A stretch of DNA of 64,000 bases from Acidobacteria bacterium AB60. Lineage in GTDB: Bacteria > Acidobacteriota > Terriglobia > Terriglobales > Acidobacteriaceae. Position 1 is the stretch's first letter. Each line of letters starts with the position of its first letter. Location: contig VANK01000001.1 in assembly GCA_008682415.1 (NCBI GenBank), positions 62,001-126,000 on the forward strand. Reading direction: 5' to 3'. Positions 56,903 through 64,000 of the stretch are shown in pieces. The position numbers and the translations under genes were made by a program. Below the pieces are notes generated by a model that had not been told where the DNA came from, did no database searches, and saw nothing but the letters and a program-made list of their open reading frames with translations.

Positions 56903-58204
56903 TTGCATACCGCTACTGAAGAACGCATCGTTCGCCCCGCACGCAACGTGCTCGGGTCGCTCCGCCTCCCCGGCGACAAGTCCATCAGCCACCGCTACGG
57001 CATGCTCGCTGCCTTCGCGCAGGGCGCCTCCCGCTTCAGCAACTTCTCCACCGGAGCCGACTGCGCCTCCACCCTGAAGTGTATGGAGGCCCTCGGCGCC
57101 ACGGTCCGGCACCTCGACGAGGGCATCGTGGAGGTTACCGGCGTCGGAGGCCGCGTCACCCCTTCCGAAGGCCCGCTCGACTGCGGCAACTCAGGGTCGA
57201 CCATGCGCATGATCTCCGGCCTGCTGGCCCCCCAGCAGGGAAGCTTCACCCTGATCGGGGATGACTCGCTCTCCCGCCGTCCCATGGAGCGCATCCGCAA
57301 GCCGCTGGCCGAGATGGGCGCGCGCCTCACGCTCACCGACGGCCACGCGCCCATCATCATTGAGGGAACGCCCCTGCGGCCCATCGACTACACCACGCCC
57401 GTGCCCAGCGCCCAGGTGAAGACCTGCGTGCTGCTGGCCGGGCTGCAGACCCCCGGCCTCACCACGGTGCGGGAGTCTGTGCGCACCCGCGACCACAGCG
57501 AACTGGCCCTGCGCGCCTTCGGCGCCGAGCTGGAGCGGACACTCGACTCGATCTCGATCCGGGGGCCGCAGACCCTCCACGGTATCGAGGCCGCAGTCCC
57601 CGGCGACCTCTCTTCCGCGGCGTTTTTTCTCTGCGCGGCGGCGCTCTTCCCAGGTTCCGGGCTGATCCTGGATTGGCTGGGCCTCAATCCCACCCGTGCC
57701 GCCCTGCTCGATGTGCTCACGGCGCTGGGCGCCAACATTGCGGTGCTCAACCTGGAAGAGAAGAATGCCGAGCTGGTGGGCACCGTGCAGGTGACCGCAC
57801 CGCGCGACGGCCTCACCACCACCGCGATCACCGGGGCGCTGGCCGCGCAGCTCATCGACGAGCTGCCGGTGCTGGCGGCCATCGGGCCGTACACCAGCGG
57901 CGGCATCCGCATCCGTGACGCCAAGGAGCTGCGGGTGAAGGAGTCGGACCGGATTGCGCTGGTGGTCAAAAACCTGCGCGCCATGGGGGCCGAGGTGATG
58001 GAGTTCGAGGACGGGCTGGATGTGCCGGGCGGGCAGAGGCTGCACGGGGCGACCATCGACGCGGGAGGCGACCACCGGATTGCGATGGCGTTTAGCGTGG
58101 CGGCGCTGCGGGCCGAGGGGGAGACGCTGATCCAGGGGGCGGAGTCGGCCGCCATCAGCTTCCCGGAGTTCTTTACCCTTCTCGACCAGGTAGCGGAGCG
58201 CTGA
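56903..58204 (+). CDS. aroA: 3-phosphoshikimate 1-carboxyvinyltransferase (EPSP synthase)
   Basis: A 433-residue EPSP synthase of the shikimate pathway. It begins at TTG 56903 with GGAG five bases upstream. Motifs: LPGDKSISHR, GNSGSTMRMISGLLA, RRPMERIRKPLAEMGA, the KESDRI loop and GDHRIAMAFSVAALRA. The GDKSISHR start resembles Bacillus and CP4-type (class II-like) enzymes rather than the E. coli type (GSKSVSNR); glyphosate response cannot be told from this alone. It stands alone after the terminator. Confidence 0.95.
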   Translation: MHTATEERIVRPARNVLGSLRLPGDKSISHRYGMLAAFAQGASRFSNFSTGADCASTLKCMEALGATVRHLDEGIVEVTGVGGRVTPSEGPLDCGNSGSTMRMISGLLAPQQGSFTLIGDDSLSRRPMERIRKPLAEMGARLTLTDGHAPIIIEGTPLRPIDYTTPVPSAQVKTCVLLAGLQTPGLTTVRESVRTRDHSELALRAFGAELERTLDSISIRGPQTLHGIEAAVPGDLSSAAFFLCAAALFPGSGLILDWLGLNPTRAALLDVLTALGANIAVLNLEEKNAELVGTVQVTAPRDGLTTTAITGALAAQLIDELPVLAAIGPYTSGGIRIRDAKELRVKESDRIALVVKNLRAMGAEVMEFEDGLDVPGGQRLHGATIDAGGDHRIAMAFSVAALRAEGETLIQGAESAAISFPEFFTLLDQVAER

Positions 58205-58309
58205 GGGATGCGCAGACACGGCGCCTGCGGGCCGCGGTTTTCGTAGCCGCCTGAGGCTGCCGCGTTTAGTCTGGACGCAAGCAGCGCGATCTTCTCCGAG
58301 GGAGTTTGT

Positions 58310-59428
58310 ATGCATTCCTTGCGTTGGGCGGCCCTCGCCTGGGTTCTGTCTCCTGTCTTTTCTCAACCGGGGTTCTGCCAGGCCGCCGCGGGCGCGCCGA
58401 CGCCGGTGTTCCGGTTTGCGGTGTCGGGCGACTCGCGGAACTGCGGGGACGTGGTGATGCCGGCGATTGCGGCGGCGGTCCACCAGGAGGACCCCGCGTT
58501 CTACTGGCACCTGGGGGACTACCGGGCGATCTATGATTTCGATGAAGACATGGTGGCGCCGGCGGCGCTGCAGGTGAAGCAGCCGCACATGACGATCAGC
58601 GACTATCTTGCGGGGGCGTGGCCGGACTTCATCAAGAACCAGCTTTCTCCGTTTGGCGACCTGGAGGTGTTTCTGGGGGTAGGGAACCACGAGATGATTC
58701 CGCCCAAGGACCGGAACGCTTTTTTGCTGCAGTTCGGACCGTACTTCGACCAGCCGGCGATCCGGGTGCAGCGGGCGCAGGATCACGACCTGGGGGAGGG
58801 CTTGCGCACCTACTACCACTGGGTGAAGGACGGAGTGGATTTTCTGACGCTGGACAATGCGACGGACAGCACCTTCGACAGCAGGCAGATGGATTGGATT
58901 CGGGCGCGGCTGGACGCTGATGGGAAGGATGCCGGGATCAAGACGGTGGTGGTGGGGATGCACGAGGCGCTGCCGGGAAGCGTGGGGCTGAGCCACTCGA
59001 TGTGCGATTCGGGGGAGGGGATTGCGACGGGGCGCGAGGTGTATGAGCTGTTGTGGAGTCTGCAGGCCGCGGGCAAACATGTGTACGTGCTGGCCAGCCA
59101 CTCGCATTTTGTTGCGGAAGATGTATACCGGACGCCGTACTGGGGGGACCACGTGCTGCCGGGATGGATTGTGGGGACGGCGGGGGCGGTGCGTTACCGC
59201 CTGCCCGCGGAGATGGGGACGCGGTTCGCGCGCACGGACGTGTATGGGTATCTGCTGGGGACGGTGATGTCGGATGGGTCCATTCACTTTGACTTCAAAG
59301 AGGTGAGCGCGGAAGACCTGCAGCGGGTGAATGGGGGCAAGTATCCCGATGCGGTGGTGGGGTGGTGTTCTTCGGCGAATAAGGATGAGAGGGTCCCTAA
59401 GCCGGTGGCTTGCGTGGGCGTGCACTGA
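58310..59428 (+). CDS. Secreted calcineurin-like metallophosphoesterase
   Basis: A 372-residue exported protein (signal peptide LRWAALAWVLSPVFSQPGFC) with a GAGGGAG ribosome-binding site. The phosphoesterase metal motifs are in order: VSGDSRNC, HLGDYRAIYD, GVGNHEMI, VVGMHEAL and ASHSHFVAED. It should hydrolyse a phosphomonoester or diester outside the cytoplasm; the substrate is unknown. The last nine residues (KPVACVGVH) and the stop codon lie in a 31-bp repeat that recurs at 62132-62162, so the C-terminus was probably remodelled by that element. Confidence 0.85.
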   Translation: MHSLRWAALAWVLSPVFSQPGFCQAAAGAPTPVFRFAVSGDSRNCGDVVMPAIAAAVHQEDPAFYWHLGDYRAIYDFDEDMVAPAALQVKQPHMTISDYLAGAWPDFIKNQLSPFGDLEVFLGVGNHEMIPPKDRNAFLLQFGPYFDQPAIRVQRAQDHDLGEGLRTYYHWVKDGVDFLTLDNATDSTFDSRQMDWIRARLDADGKDAGIKTVVVGMHEALPGSVGLSHSMCDSGEGIATGREVYELLWSLQAAGKHVYVLASHSHFVAEDVYRTPYWGDHVLPGWIVGTAGAVRYRLPAEMGTRFARTDVYGYLLGTVMSDGSIHFDFKEVSAEDLQRVNGGKYPDAVVGWCSSANKDERVPKPVACVGVH

Positions 59429-59429
59429 G
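59399..59429 (+). repeat. 31-bp dispersed repeat, copy 1 (overlaps phosphoesterase stop)
   Basis: It matches 62132-62162 at 29 of 31 positions. It contains the small hairpin AAGCC-GGT-GGCTT. Confidence 0.85.
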
Positions 59430-59531
59430 AAGGCGCGCGGGGTGCTTGGTCGAAGTCGATCAGCATCTGGATACGAAGAAACAACATATTTTCGAATAGA
59501 CGGAGACGCACAGATTCTTCTCGGCCCCTGG

Positions 59532-59576
59532 TTGACAGTACCTATGACACCTGTCTTAATAAAAATGACAGGAGTC
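59532..59576 (+). promoter_or_regulatory. Promoter and operator of the BlaI/M56 operon
   Basis: A perfect TTGACA (59532-59537) is followed 17 bases later by CTTAAT (59555-59560). An inverted repeat, GACACCTGTC (59546-59555) and GACAGGAGTC (59567-59576; 9 of 10 paired), straddles the -10. It ends 6 bases before the BlaI-type start codon, as expected for an autoregulated BlaI-type repressor. Confidence 0.75.
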
Positions 59577-59582
59577 TTATAG

Positions 59583-59969
59583 ATGGCGGGCATACGGCTA
59601 ACCAGGTTTGAAATGGAAATCATGGACACCGTTTGGGCCAGGGGTGAGGCGTCCATCCGGGAGATGCAGGAGTCATTTCCGCCGAAGAAGCGGCCCGGGT
59701 ACACCACCATCCAAAAAATGGTTTACCGAATGGAGGACAAAAAGGTCCTGCGCCGTGTCCGAAAGGTCGGTAATTTCCACCTGTTCGCGGCAACGGTAAC
59801 GCGAGAATCCATCGAGCGGAAATTGATCGACGATCTTTTGACGGTCTTCGGGGGCAAGTCGCGCCCAGTCATTGCCCATTTGATTGGAGCCAGCAAATTG
59901 ACACTTGAAGATGTGGAATTTGCGGAGGCAACTCTAAAGCAGATGCAGAAGGGAGAGAAGGGCCAATGA
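59583..59969 (+). CDS. BlaI/MecI/CopY-family repressor
   Basis: A 128-residue winged-helix repressor: IRLTRFEMEIMDTVWARGEA, IREMQESFPPKKRPGYTTIQ and KMVYRMEDKKVLRRVRKVGN, then a dimerisation tail with VIAHLIGASKLTLEDVEFAE. In the BlaI family the protein is cut when the partner membrane peptidase is activated, freeing the operator. The partner follows in an ATGA overlap (59966-59969). An inverted repeat in its promoter is the likely target. The controlled genes beyond its own operon are unknown. Confidence 0.93.
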   Translation: MAGIRLTRFEMEIMDTVWARGEASIREMQESFPPKKRPGYTTIQKMVYRMEDKKVLRRVRKVGNFHLFAATVTRESIERKLIDDLLTVFGGKSRPVIAHLIGASKLTLEDVEFAEATLKQMQKGEKGQ

Positions 59970-61831
59970 GAGCTACAATCTTTTCCTTGATGCAAGTGGC
60001 GGGGCCATCCATTGCGAATCATCTTTGGCAATCAACGGTCTTCGTGGTAGCGGTCAGTCTGCTGACGGTCCTTTTGAGAAGGAACCGCGCCCGCGTACGT
60101 TACGTCCTTTGGCTCTGGGCCTCCGCGAAGTTCCTGATTCCCTTTTCAGCGCTGATGGCCTTGGGCAGCCTCGTGCCGCATTCCCCACATCGCACTCAGG
60201 CGGCGGAATCTCCTCTGATCTCTGCTGTTTCCATTGTCAATCAGCCATTCTCCGCAACCGAAATCACAAAAGCCTCTGATCCTTCGAAGCTCTTCGCCGC
60301 ACTGGAAGCGTGGCTTCCTATAGCGTTGGCGGCAATCTGGGCATCAGGGTTCGTGGCGGTCTGGTTGACCTGGTGTTTTCGTTGGAAACAGGTCTCGAAT
60401 TTGCTGCGAAAGTCCGTACCCAACGATAAGAGCCGCGAACTTGGAATCCTGCGCCGCATCGAGCACGATAACAACACTCGGACCCAGATTCGACTCCTCG
60501 TATCGAACGACGTGATGGAGCCCGGCGTCTGCGGAATAATCCGTCCGGTGTTGTTGTGGCCGGAGAGGCTGTCCGAGCGACTGGATGACTCACATCTCGA
60601 AGCAATTCTGGTGCACGAAGTCGCGCACGTGCAACGTCGCGATAATCTAGCTGCCGCGGTTCACATGATCGTCGAGGCGATCTTCTGGTTTCATCCGTTT
60701 GTTTGGTGGATTGAGAGCAAGATGATTCAGGAACGCGAGCGAGCGTGCGATGAAGCCGTCGTGGAGTTGAGTAACCTGGCGGAAATCTACGCAGAAGGTC
60801 TCCTGAGAGTAAGCCGTTTCTGCGCAGAATTTCCGATGCCGTGCGTGGCGGGGATCAACGGATCGGATCTTAGCAAGCGCATCCGTTCCATCATGTCGGC
60901 TCAGTGCATCGATCTTGGAATTGGGAAACGGTTGGTGCTAGCGCTGTTTGCAATGTTCGCAGTTGCCGGACCCCTCGCCTTCGGAATGATGCAGAACACC
61001 GCTCCGAAGGGACAGATTCTTCATGCCTCGGGTCCGCTGCCGTCTTTTGAAGTGGCCTCGATCAAGCCGAACCATTCGGGGGCTGGACCGACCATGATCG
61101 GAGCCGCAGGCCACGCCGCACCGAAAGATCGGTTCATCGCGACAAATATCACCGCCGAGGCTCTGATATGTTGGGCATTTGGTGGCACCTCTATCCCCTT
61201 GCCGAGCAATGAAGTTTCAGGAGGGCCGAGTTGGATCAGGTCCGAGCGATATGACATCGATGCGAAGTTGGACGATTCGCAAACGGCCCTGATCGCCAGG
61301 CTCTCTGACGACGAACAAATTGTGCACGTTCGGCTCATGGTGCAGTCGTTGCTCTCTGATCGGTTCAAATTGGTGGCGAAAGATTCGACAGTGACCCGCC
61401 CAATCTATGCCCTGGTTCTCGCCAATGGGGGCCCGAAAATTCGTGAGACGGTTCCGGGCAGTGAATCGCCAATCGAAGCTGGGGACCATCGAGTGCAATT
61501 TTCCGGCGGCCGCGGCGAATTGAGTGGGCATGGGATTCCGATGACTATACTCGTGCGGTTCTTATCCCAGGCGGGGGGATTGGGTCGCCCACTCGTCGAT
61601 CAAACGGGACTTAGCGGAAAGTACGATGTCGAACTGAAGTGGAACCCGGACCTTGACTCGCCGGAAATGATGCAAGGACCCTCCCTTGGCACCGGTTCCG
61701 CCTCGCCCGATAATCCAGGGCCTTCCATTTTCACCGCCCTTCAGGATCAGCTCGGGCTACGGCTCAAGGCTACGGAAGGACCGGTGGAAGATCTGGAGAT
61801 CGCGCATATCGAAAAGCCATCGGAGAATTGA
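59966..61831 (+). CDS. BlaR1-like M56 peptidase with TIGR03435-type C-terminal domain
   Basis: A 621-residue membrane sensor-peptidase. N-terminal helices (QSTVFVVAVSLLTVLLRR and neighbours) surround the M56 zinc site H217-E-V-A-H221 (HEVAHVQRRD), with the ERERACDEAVV helix downstream. After a last helix near 325-345, the outside part (about 355-621) is not the penicillin-binding domain of BlaR1. It is a soil-acidobacterial TIGR03435-type domain: FEVASIKPNH, YDIDAKLDDS, LLSDRFKLVAK and LVDQTGLSGKYDVELKW. It probably senses an unknown extracytoplasmic ligand and controls the BlaI-type partner. Confidence 0.92.
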   Translation: MRATIFSLMQVAGPSIANHLWQSTVFVVAVSLLTVLLRRNRARVRYVLWLWASAKFLIPFSALMALGSLVPHSPHRTQAAESPLISAVSIVNQPFSATEITKASDPSKLFAALEAWLPIALAAIWASGFVAVWLTWCFRWKQVSNLLRKSVPNDKSRELGILRRIEHDNNTRTQIRLLVSNDVMEPGVCGIIRPVLLWPERLSERLDDSHLEAILVHEVAHVQRRDNLAAAVHMIVEAIFWFHPFVWWIESKMIQERERACDEAVVELSNLAEIYAEGLLRVSRFCAEFPMPCVAGINGSDLSKRIRSIMSAQCIDLGIGKRLVLALFAMFAVAGPLAFGMMQNTAPKGQILHASGPLPSFEVASIKPNHSGAGPTMIGAAGHAAPKDRFIATNITAEALICWAFGGTSIPLPSNEVSGGPSWIRSERYDIDAKLDDSQTALIARLSDDEQIVHVRLMVQSLLSDRFKLVAKDSTVTRPIYALVLANGGPKIRETVPGSESPIEAGDHRVQFSGGRGELSGHGIPMTILVRFLSQAGGLGRPLVDQTGLSGKYDVELKWNPDLDSPEMMQGPSLGTGSASPDNPGPSIFTALQDQLGLRLKATEGPVEDLEIAHIEKPSEN

Positions 61832-62332
61832 CCGTCGCGGGGGTGTATGCAGCAGAAACAGATCCGGTTCTTCGGAAGTGCGAGAGCCTAGTGGGCTACC
61901 CGGACGTCTTCCAATTCATTTGTCGGATGGGGGCCGCATCCCTTCCACTGGCAGGTGCCCTCACGAGTTCATCGAGCTAACACTGAGCGCGCGTCGTTCC
62001 CTCGCATTTGCGGACCGGGTTCACTCTCTCTAGGAGCGCCCAAGGTAGAATGTCCCCCATGACCAGCTACCCCAAGGCATAATCCTCTCCTTCGCCGCGG
62101 TTCTCGACAACTGCCCTCGCTGGTCCTCCCCAAGCCGGTGGCTTGCGGGGGCGGGCACTGAGGGAGCACGCGAATTGTTCAGTTTTTCGCGGAATGACTG
62201 CGGGCCACAGGTAATGGATCGACCCTGGTCCTGAGAAGCGAGGGACCTGATTGCACAGAGGGGGCGCTAGCTTCGACGGTTCAGATCAACTCCCGCGGGA
62301 TTGTAGTGGCCGGCTCGAGGTTGCTGATGGCT
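61832..62332. other. Gene-free gap after the M56 gene
   Basis: I find no credible gene in these 500 bases. The only clear structure is copy 2 of the 31-bp repeat (62132-62162). Short frames here are not preceded by ribosome-binding sites. The sequence may contain decayed remnants, but no family was recognisable. Confidence 0.55.
62132..62162 (+). repeat. 31-bp dispersed repeat, copy 2
   Basis: 29 of 31 identical to 59399-59429. Here the flanks extend the hairpin: CCCC before and GGGG after the AAGCC-GGT-GGCTT stem. Confidence 0.85.
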
Positions 62333-62914
62333 TCAGCGGTATCCGCGGGAGAGAAGGTACTTTGCGCCGGCATCGAACGCCTTGGCTGGGGGTACAGAAA
62401 AGCCAAATGAGTCGGCAAGCCGACCGATCACATTGAAGCAGAAACAGACTGCGAGAGCATCGTGTATGTGCTGCAGGGAGGCGCCGGCTGCGAGAACGGC
62501 TCGCATATCGGTGGCGTCAACGGCATTCTCCCTGGTCAGCTTGCCCAACATGAGCAGAGTGGCCCGCAATGGTTCGGCGACCGCGGGGTTATCGAGATCG
62601 CACAAGATGGCAGAAGCCTGCTTCTCCGTGCCAAGCGCAAGATCCGCAACGGCTGAGTGCGCGTTTGTACAGAACTCACATTGGTTGGTTTTGGCGATGA
62701 ACGCGGCCATGAGCTCGCGATCTGCGATCGACCAGGGAGAAGGTCCGCGCATGGCCTGCTGGGTCACGTCGGACATCGGCGTGCCGTAAAAATCCGGGCG
62801 ATACTTGACCAGCTTGATCACATCAAGGACCGGCTGACGCGACACGGTCTGAATGATTGCGAAAAGCGTCTTGGTACCGAAGCTGTGACCGTTATCGAGG
62901 ATTTGGAGCCTCAT
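62333..62914 (-). CDS. Carboxymuconolactone-decarboxylase-family (AhpD-like) protein
   Basis: A 193-residue helical protein from ATG 62914. The AhpD-like redox motif is visible as NQCEFCTNAHSAVADLAL (C-x2-C-x3-H), following WSIADRELMAAFIAKT. Proteins of this type reduce peroxides or act as alkylhydroperoxidase partners. Its start is in an ATGA overlap with the upstream gene (62911-62914). It is the last gene of the leftward ArsR-AHSA1-CMD-CMD operon. Confidence 0.85.
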   Translation of the reverse strand: MRLQILDNGHSFGTKTLFAIIQTVSRQPVLDVIKLVKYRPDFYGTPMSDVTQQAMRGPSPWSIADRELMAAFIAKTNQCEFCTNAHSAVADLALGTEKQASAILCDLDNPAVAEPLRATLLMLGKLTRENAVDATDMRAVLAAGASLQHIHDALAVCFCFNVIGRLADSFGFSVPPAKAFDAGAKYLLSRGYR

Positions 62915-63222
62915 CTTCCATTCTCCCTCGCTTTTTCGAGAGCCGCTTTCGCTGAATCGTACTGCCGGCTCGCTTGTCCAATCGCGGCACATACCACGAT
63001 TTCGAATATCTGGTCTTCGCTCAGGCCCGATTGCCTGGCTCGGTTGATGTCGTCTTCGGCGATCCCCCGAGGGTTGCGAGCTACCGTGTTGACCAGCCGC
63101 CGCAGCGGCTCGGCAAGGGCGCCGTTGTTGAACGCGGCTCGGCGATCAGCCAGGGAGGCTTTCCCGTCTCCTTCAAGAACTCTTCGCAGCAGGGCTTGTC
63201 GAGCCTGTTCGATGTTCGACAT
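62911..63222 (-). CDS. Small CMD-like protein lacking the redox cysteines
   Basis: A 103-residue helical protein from ATG 63222 with GGAGG nine bases upstream. The C-terminal part (GLSEDQIFEIVVCAAIGQAS) looks like the helix pair of carboxymuconolactone-decarboxylase/AhpD relatives. The C-x2-C motif of the downstream protein is absent; a single Cys (VVCAAIG) remains. It may form a heteromer with the CMD protein made from the next, overlapping gene (inference). Confidence 0.7.
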   Translation of the reverse strand: MSNIEQARQALLRRVLEGDGKASLADRRAAFNNGALAEPLRRLVNTVARNPRGIAEDDINRARQSGLSEDQIFEIVVCAAIGQASRQYDSAKAALEKARENGR

Positions 63223-63226
63223 ATGG

Positions 63227-63721
63227 TTACTCCTCCTTCCAATTCGCCGCCACGTGCGCGAATGCTTCGAGGAGTTTGCCCCAATCGCCTTGGGTATCGT
63301 AGATATGCCGCATTTCGTCACGTCGAGCGCCGTAACGGTCCAGCCGGCGGTGCTCAAACTCTACGCGCGTGCGTTTGCTTCCTTCATCGATAAAGCGGAC
63401 CTCGATTTCAGTGTTCAGCTCGGGGTCATATTGCCAGTCGGCATTGATATCCCACGAGAGCACCAGGCGCTGCGGAGGTTCCCATGCGAGCACGCTGCCC
63501 CATTGACAGGTGCTGGAGTCTTCCCCGCGCTCAAACCAGCGGCCGCCCACGCGTGGCTCGATCACAGCGTCCACAGCCTTTGCCTTTCCGATCTTGTAGT
63601 AGGCAAGCGGCCACCAACGCCCCATTTTTTCAGTGAATACACGCCACGCGATTTTCTGCTCGGCTGCAACGATGGTCACCTTCCTGATGCTGTTGGGATC
63701 AGCGATGCCTTGTTCCACCAT
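63227..63721 (-). CDS. AHSA1/SRPBCC-domain protein
   Basis: A 164-residue START-like (SRPBCC) protein from ATG 63721. Typical stretches are IRKVTIVAAEQKIAWRVFTE, GGRWFERGEDSSTCQWGSVL and WEPPQRLVLSWDINADWQYD, followed by VEVRF-type strands and a long C-terminal helix (GDWGKLLEAFAHVAANWKEE). The fold binds hydrophobic ligands. Pairing of AHSA1-like genes with an ArsR regulator is common in soil bacteria; only one base separates this start from the ArsR stop. The ligand is unknown. Confidence 0.88.
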   Translation of the reverse strand: MVEQGIADPNSIRKVTIVAAEQKIAWRVFTEKMGRWWPLAYYKIGKAKAVDAVIEPRVGGRWFERGEDSSTCQWGSVLAWEPPQRLVLSWDINADWQYDPELNTEIEVRFIDEGSKRTRVEFEHRRLDRYGARRDEMRHIYDTQGDWGKLLEAFAHVAANWKEE

Positions 63722-63722
63722 G

Positions 63723-64000
63723 TCAGTTCTCCGATCTCGCCTGCTCTTGCTCGGCTGCTCGTTTGAATGCCTCAAGTGTGGTGTCCCAGAATCCATCCAG
63801 CCACTCTTTGAGGGTCTCGATACCGTTTGGATCAATGCCGTAGAGCCGGCGTGCACCATCGACCTGAACCAGTACGAGGCCGGCCGATTTGAGCACCTTG
63901 AGGTGTTGCGACACGGCCGGACGGCTGACCTTCATCCCGTCGGCGATCTCGCGGACGGAACGATTGCCTCTGCGTACGCGTCGGAATACGGCCCGTCGAG
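63723..64000 (-). CDS. Partial ArsR-family regulator (5' end off the window)
   Basis: The reading frame continues past the right edge, so the N-terminus is missing; the visible part has about 92 codons. It contains the ArsR winged helix: SVREIADGMKVSRPAVSQHL, KVLKSAGLVLVQVDGARRLY, then GIDPNGIETLKEWLDGFW. No metal-binding cysteine motif is visible, so it belongs to the non-metal ArsR type usually found with AHSA1-like genes. The internal Met at 63935 is not the true start because the helix-turn-helix sequence extends upstream of it. Confidence 0.9.
   Translation of the reverse strand, partial: RRAVFRRVRRGNRSVREIADGMKVSRPAVSQHLKVLKSAGLVLVQVDGARRLYGIDPNGIETLKEWLDGFWDTTLEAFKRAAEQEQARSEN

Noticed and set aside
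62265..62340. GGGGGCGCTAGCTTCGACGG resembles the 5' end of tmRNA
   Set aside because: No tRNA-like 3' half, no tag reading frame, and the CMD gene on the other strand begins to overlap too soon for a full tmRNA.

Overview
The window looks like chromosomal DNA of a soil-type acidobacterium (class Terriglobia/Acidobacteriia). The DNA is GC-rich. It carries two features I associate with that group: a large orphan FtsX/MacB-type permease (8600-11017, the duplicated orphan permease type) and a BlaR1-like M56 protein whose C-terminus is the soil-acidobacterial TIGR03435-type domain (59966-61831). Small intergenic hairpins and low-complexity repeats fit the same picture. No rRNA, tRNA, phage, transposase or CRISPR array was found.

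Layout. 1-11.1 kb is an accessory stretch: a DoxX-like fragment divergent from a MocR regulator, a secreted quinoprotein, a SET-domain protein, a TPR protein, a small unknown, a DUF4157 protein that may be an injected effector, and the orphan permease. 11.2-18.4 kb has a LolA-like protein and then a nickel transporter followed by hoxEFUYH and hoxW, a complete bidirectional NAD-linked [NiFe] hydrogenase unit. 18.4-31.1 kb has a GH29 fucosidase, the pyruvate:ferredoxin oxidoreductase nifJ coupled to a dihydroorotate-dehydrogenase-like gene, a zinc-finger/PP2C phosphatase, a TetR-controlled pair, a SYLF-domain protein and the hydrogenase maturase hypF. 31.1-39.1 kb is a leftward arginine operon, argR-C-B-D-F-G-H-A, back to back with gltB (39.3-43.8 kb). 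43.8-58.2 kb holds GGDEF, acyl-CoA ligase, glycosyltransferase, EamA, beta-propeller, M20 peptidase, truA, TolC-like and aroA genes. 58.3-64 kb holds a phosphoesterase, a BlaI/M56 pair and an ArsR-AHSA1-CMD-CMD operon cut by the right edge.

How the genes work together. Nickel uptake, the Hox enzyme, its endopeptidase HoxW, HypF and NifJ form a loose redox neighbourhood linking pyruvate, H2, NAD(H) and probably ferredoxin; HypA-E are not in the window. The arginine operon is nearly complete (argA to argH, no argE/argJ) and starts at a promoter covered by two ARG-box-like palindromes, so ArgR probably represses its own operon. gltB, divergent from it, supplies glutamate, the precursor.

Main structural oddity. 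Both flanks (5.5-11.1 kb and 51.7-54.4 kb), but not the hydrogenase/arginine core, carry short tandem repeats of several unrelated motifs that all have a 7-bp unit. They include 15 perfect GGGAATA copies against the start of the orphan permease and a short array inside the coding sequence of truA. This resembles the heptanucleotide STRR repeats known from cyanobacteria and is the most unusual feature of the window.
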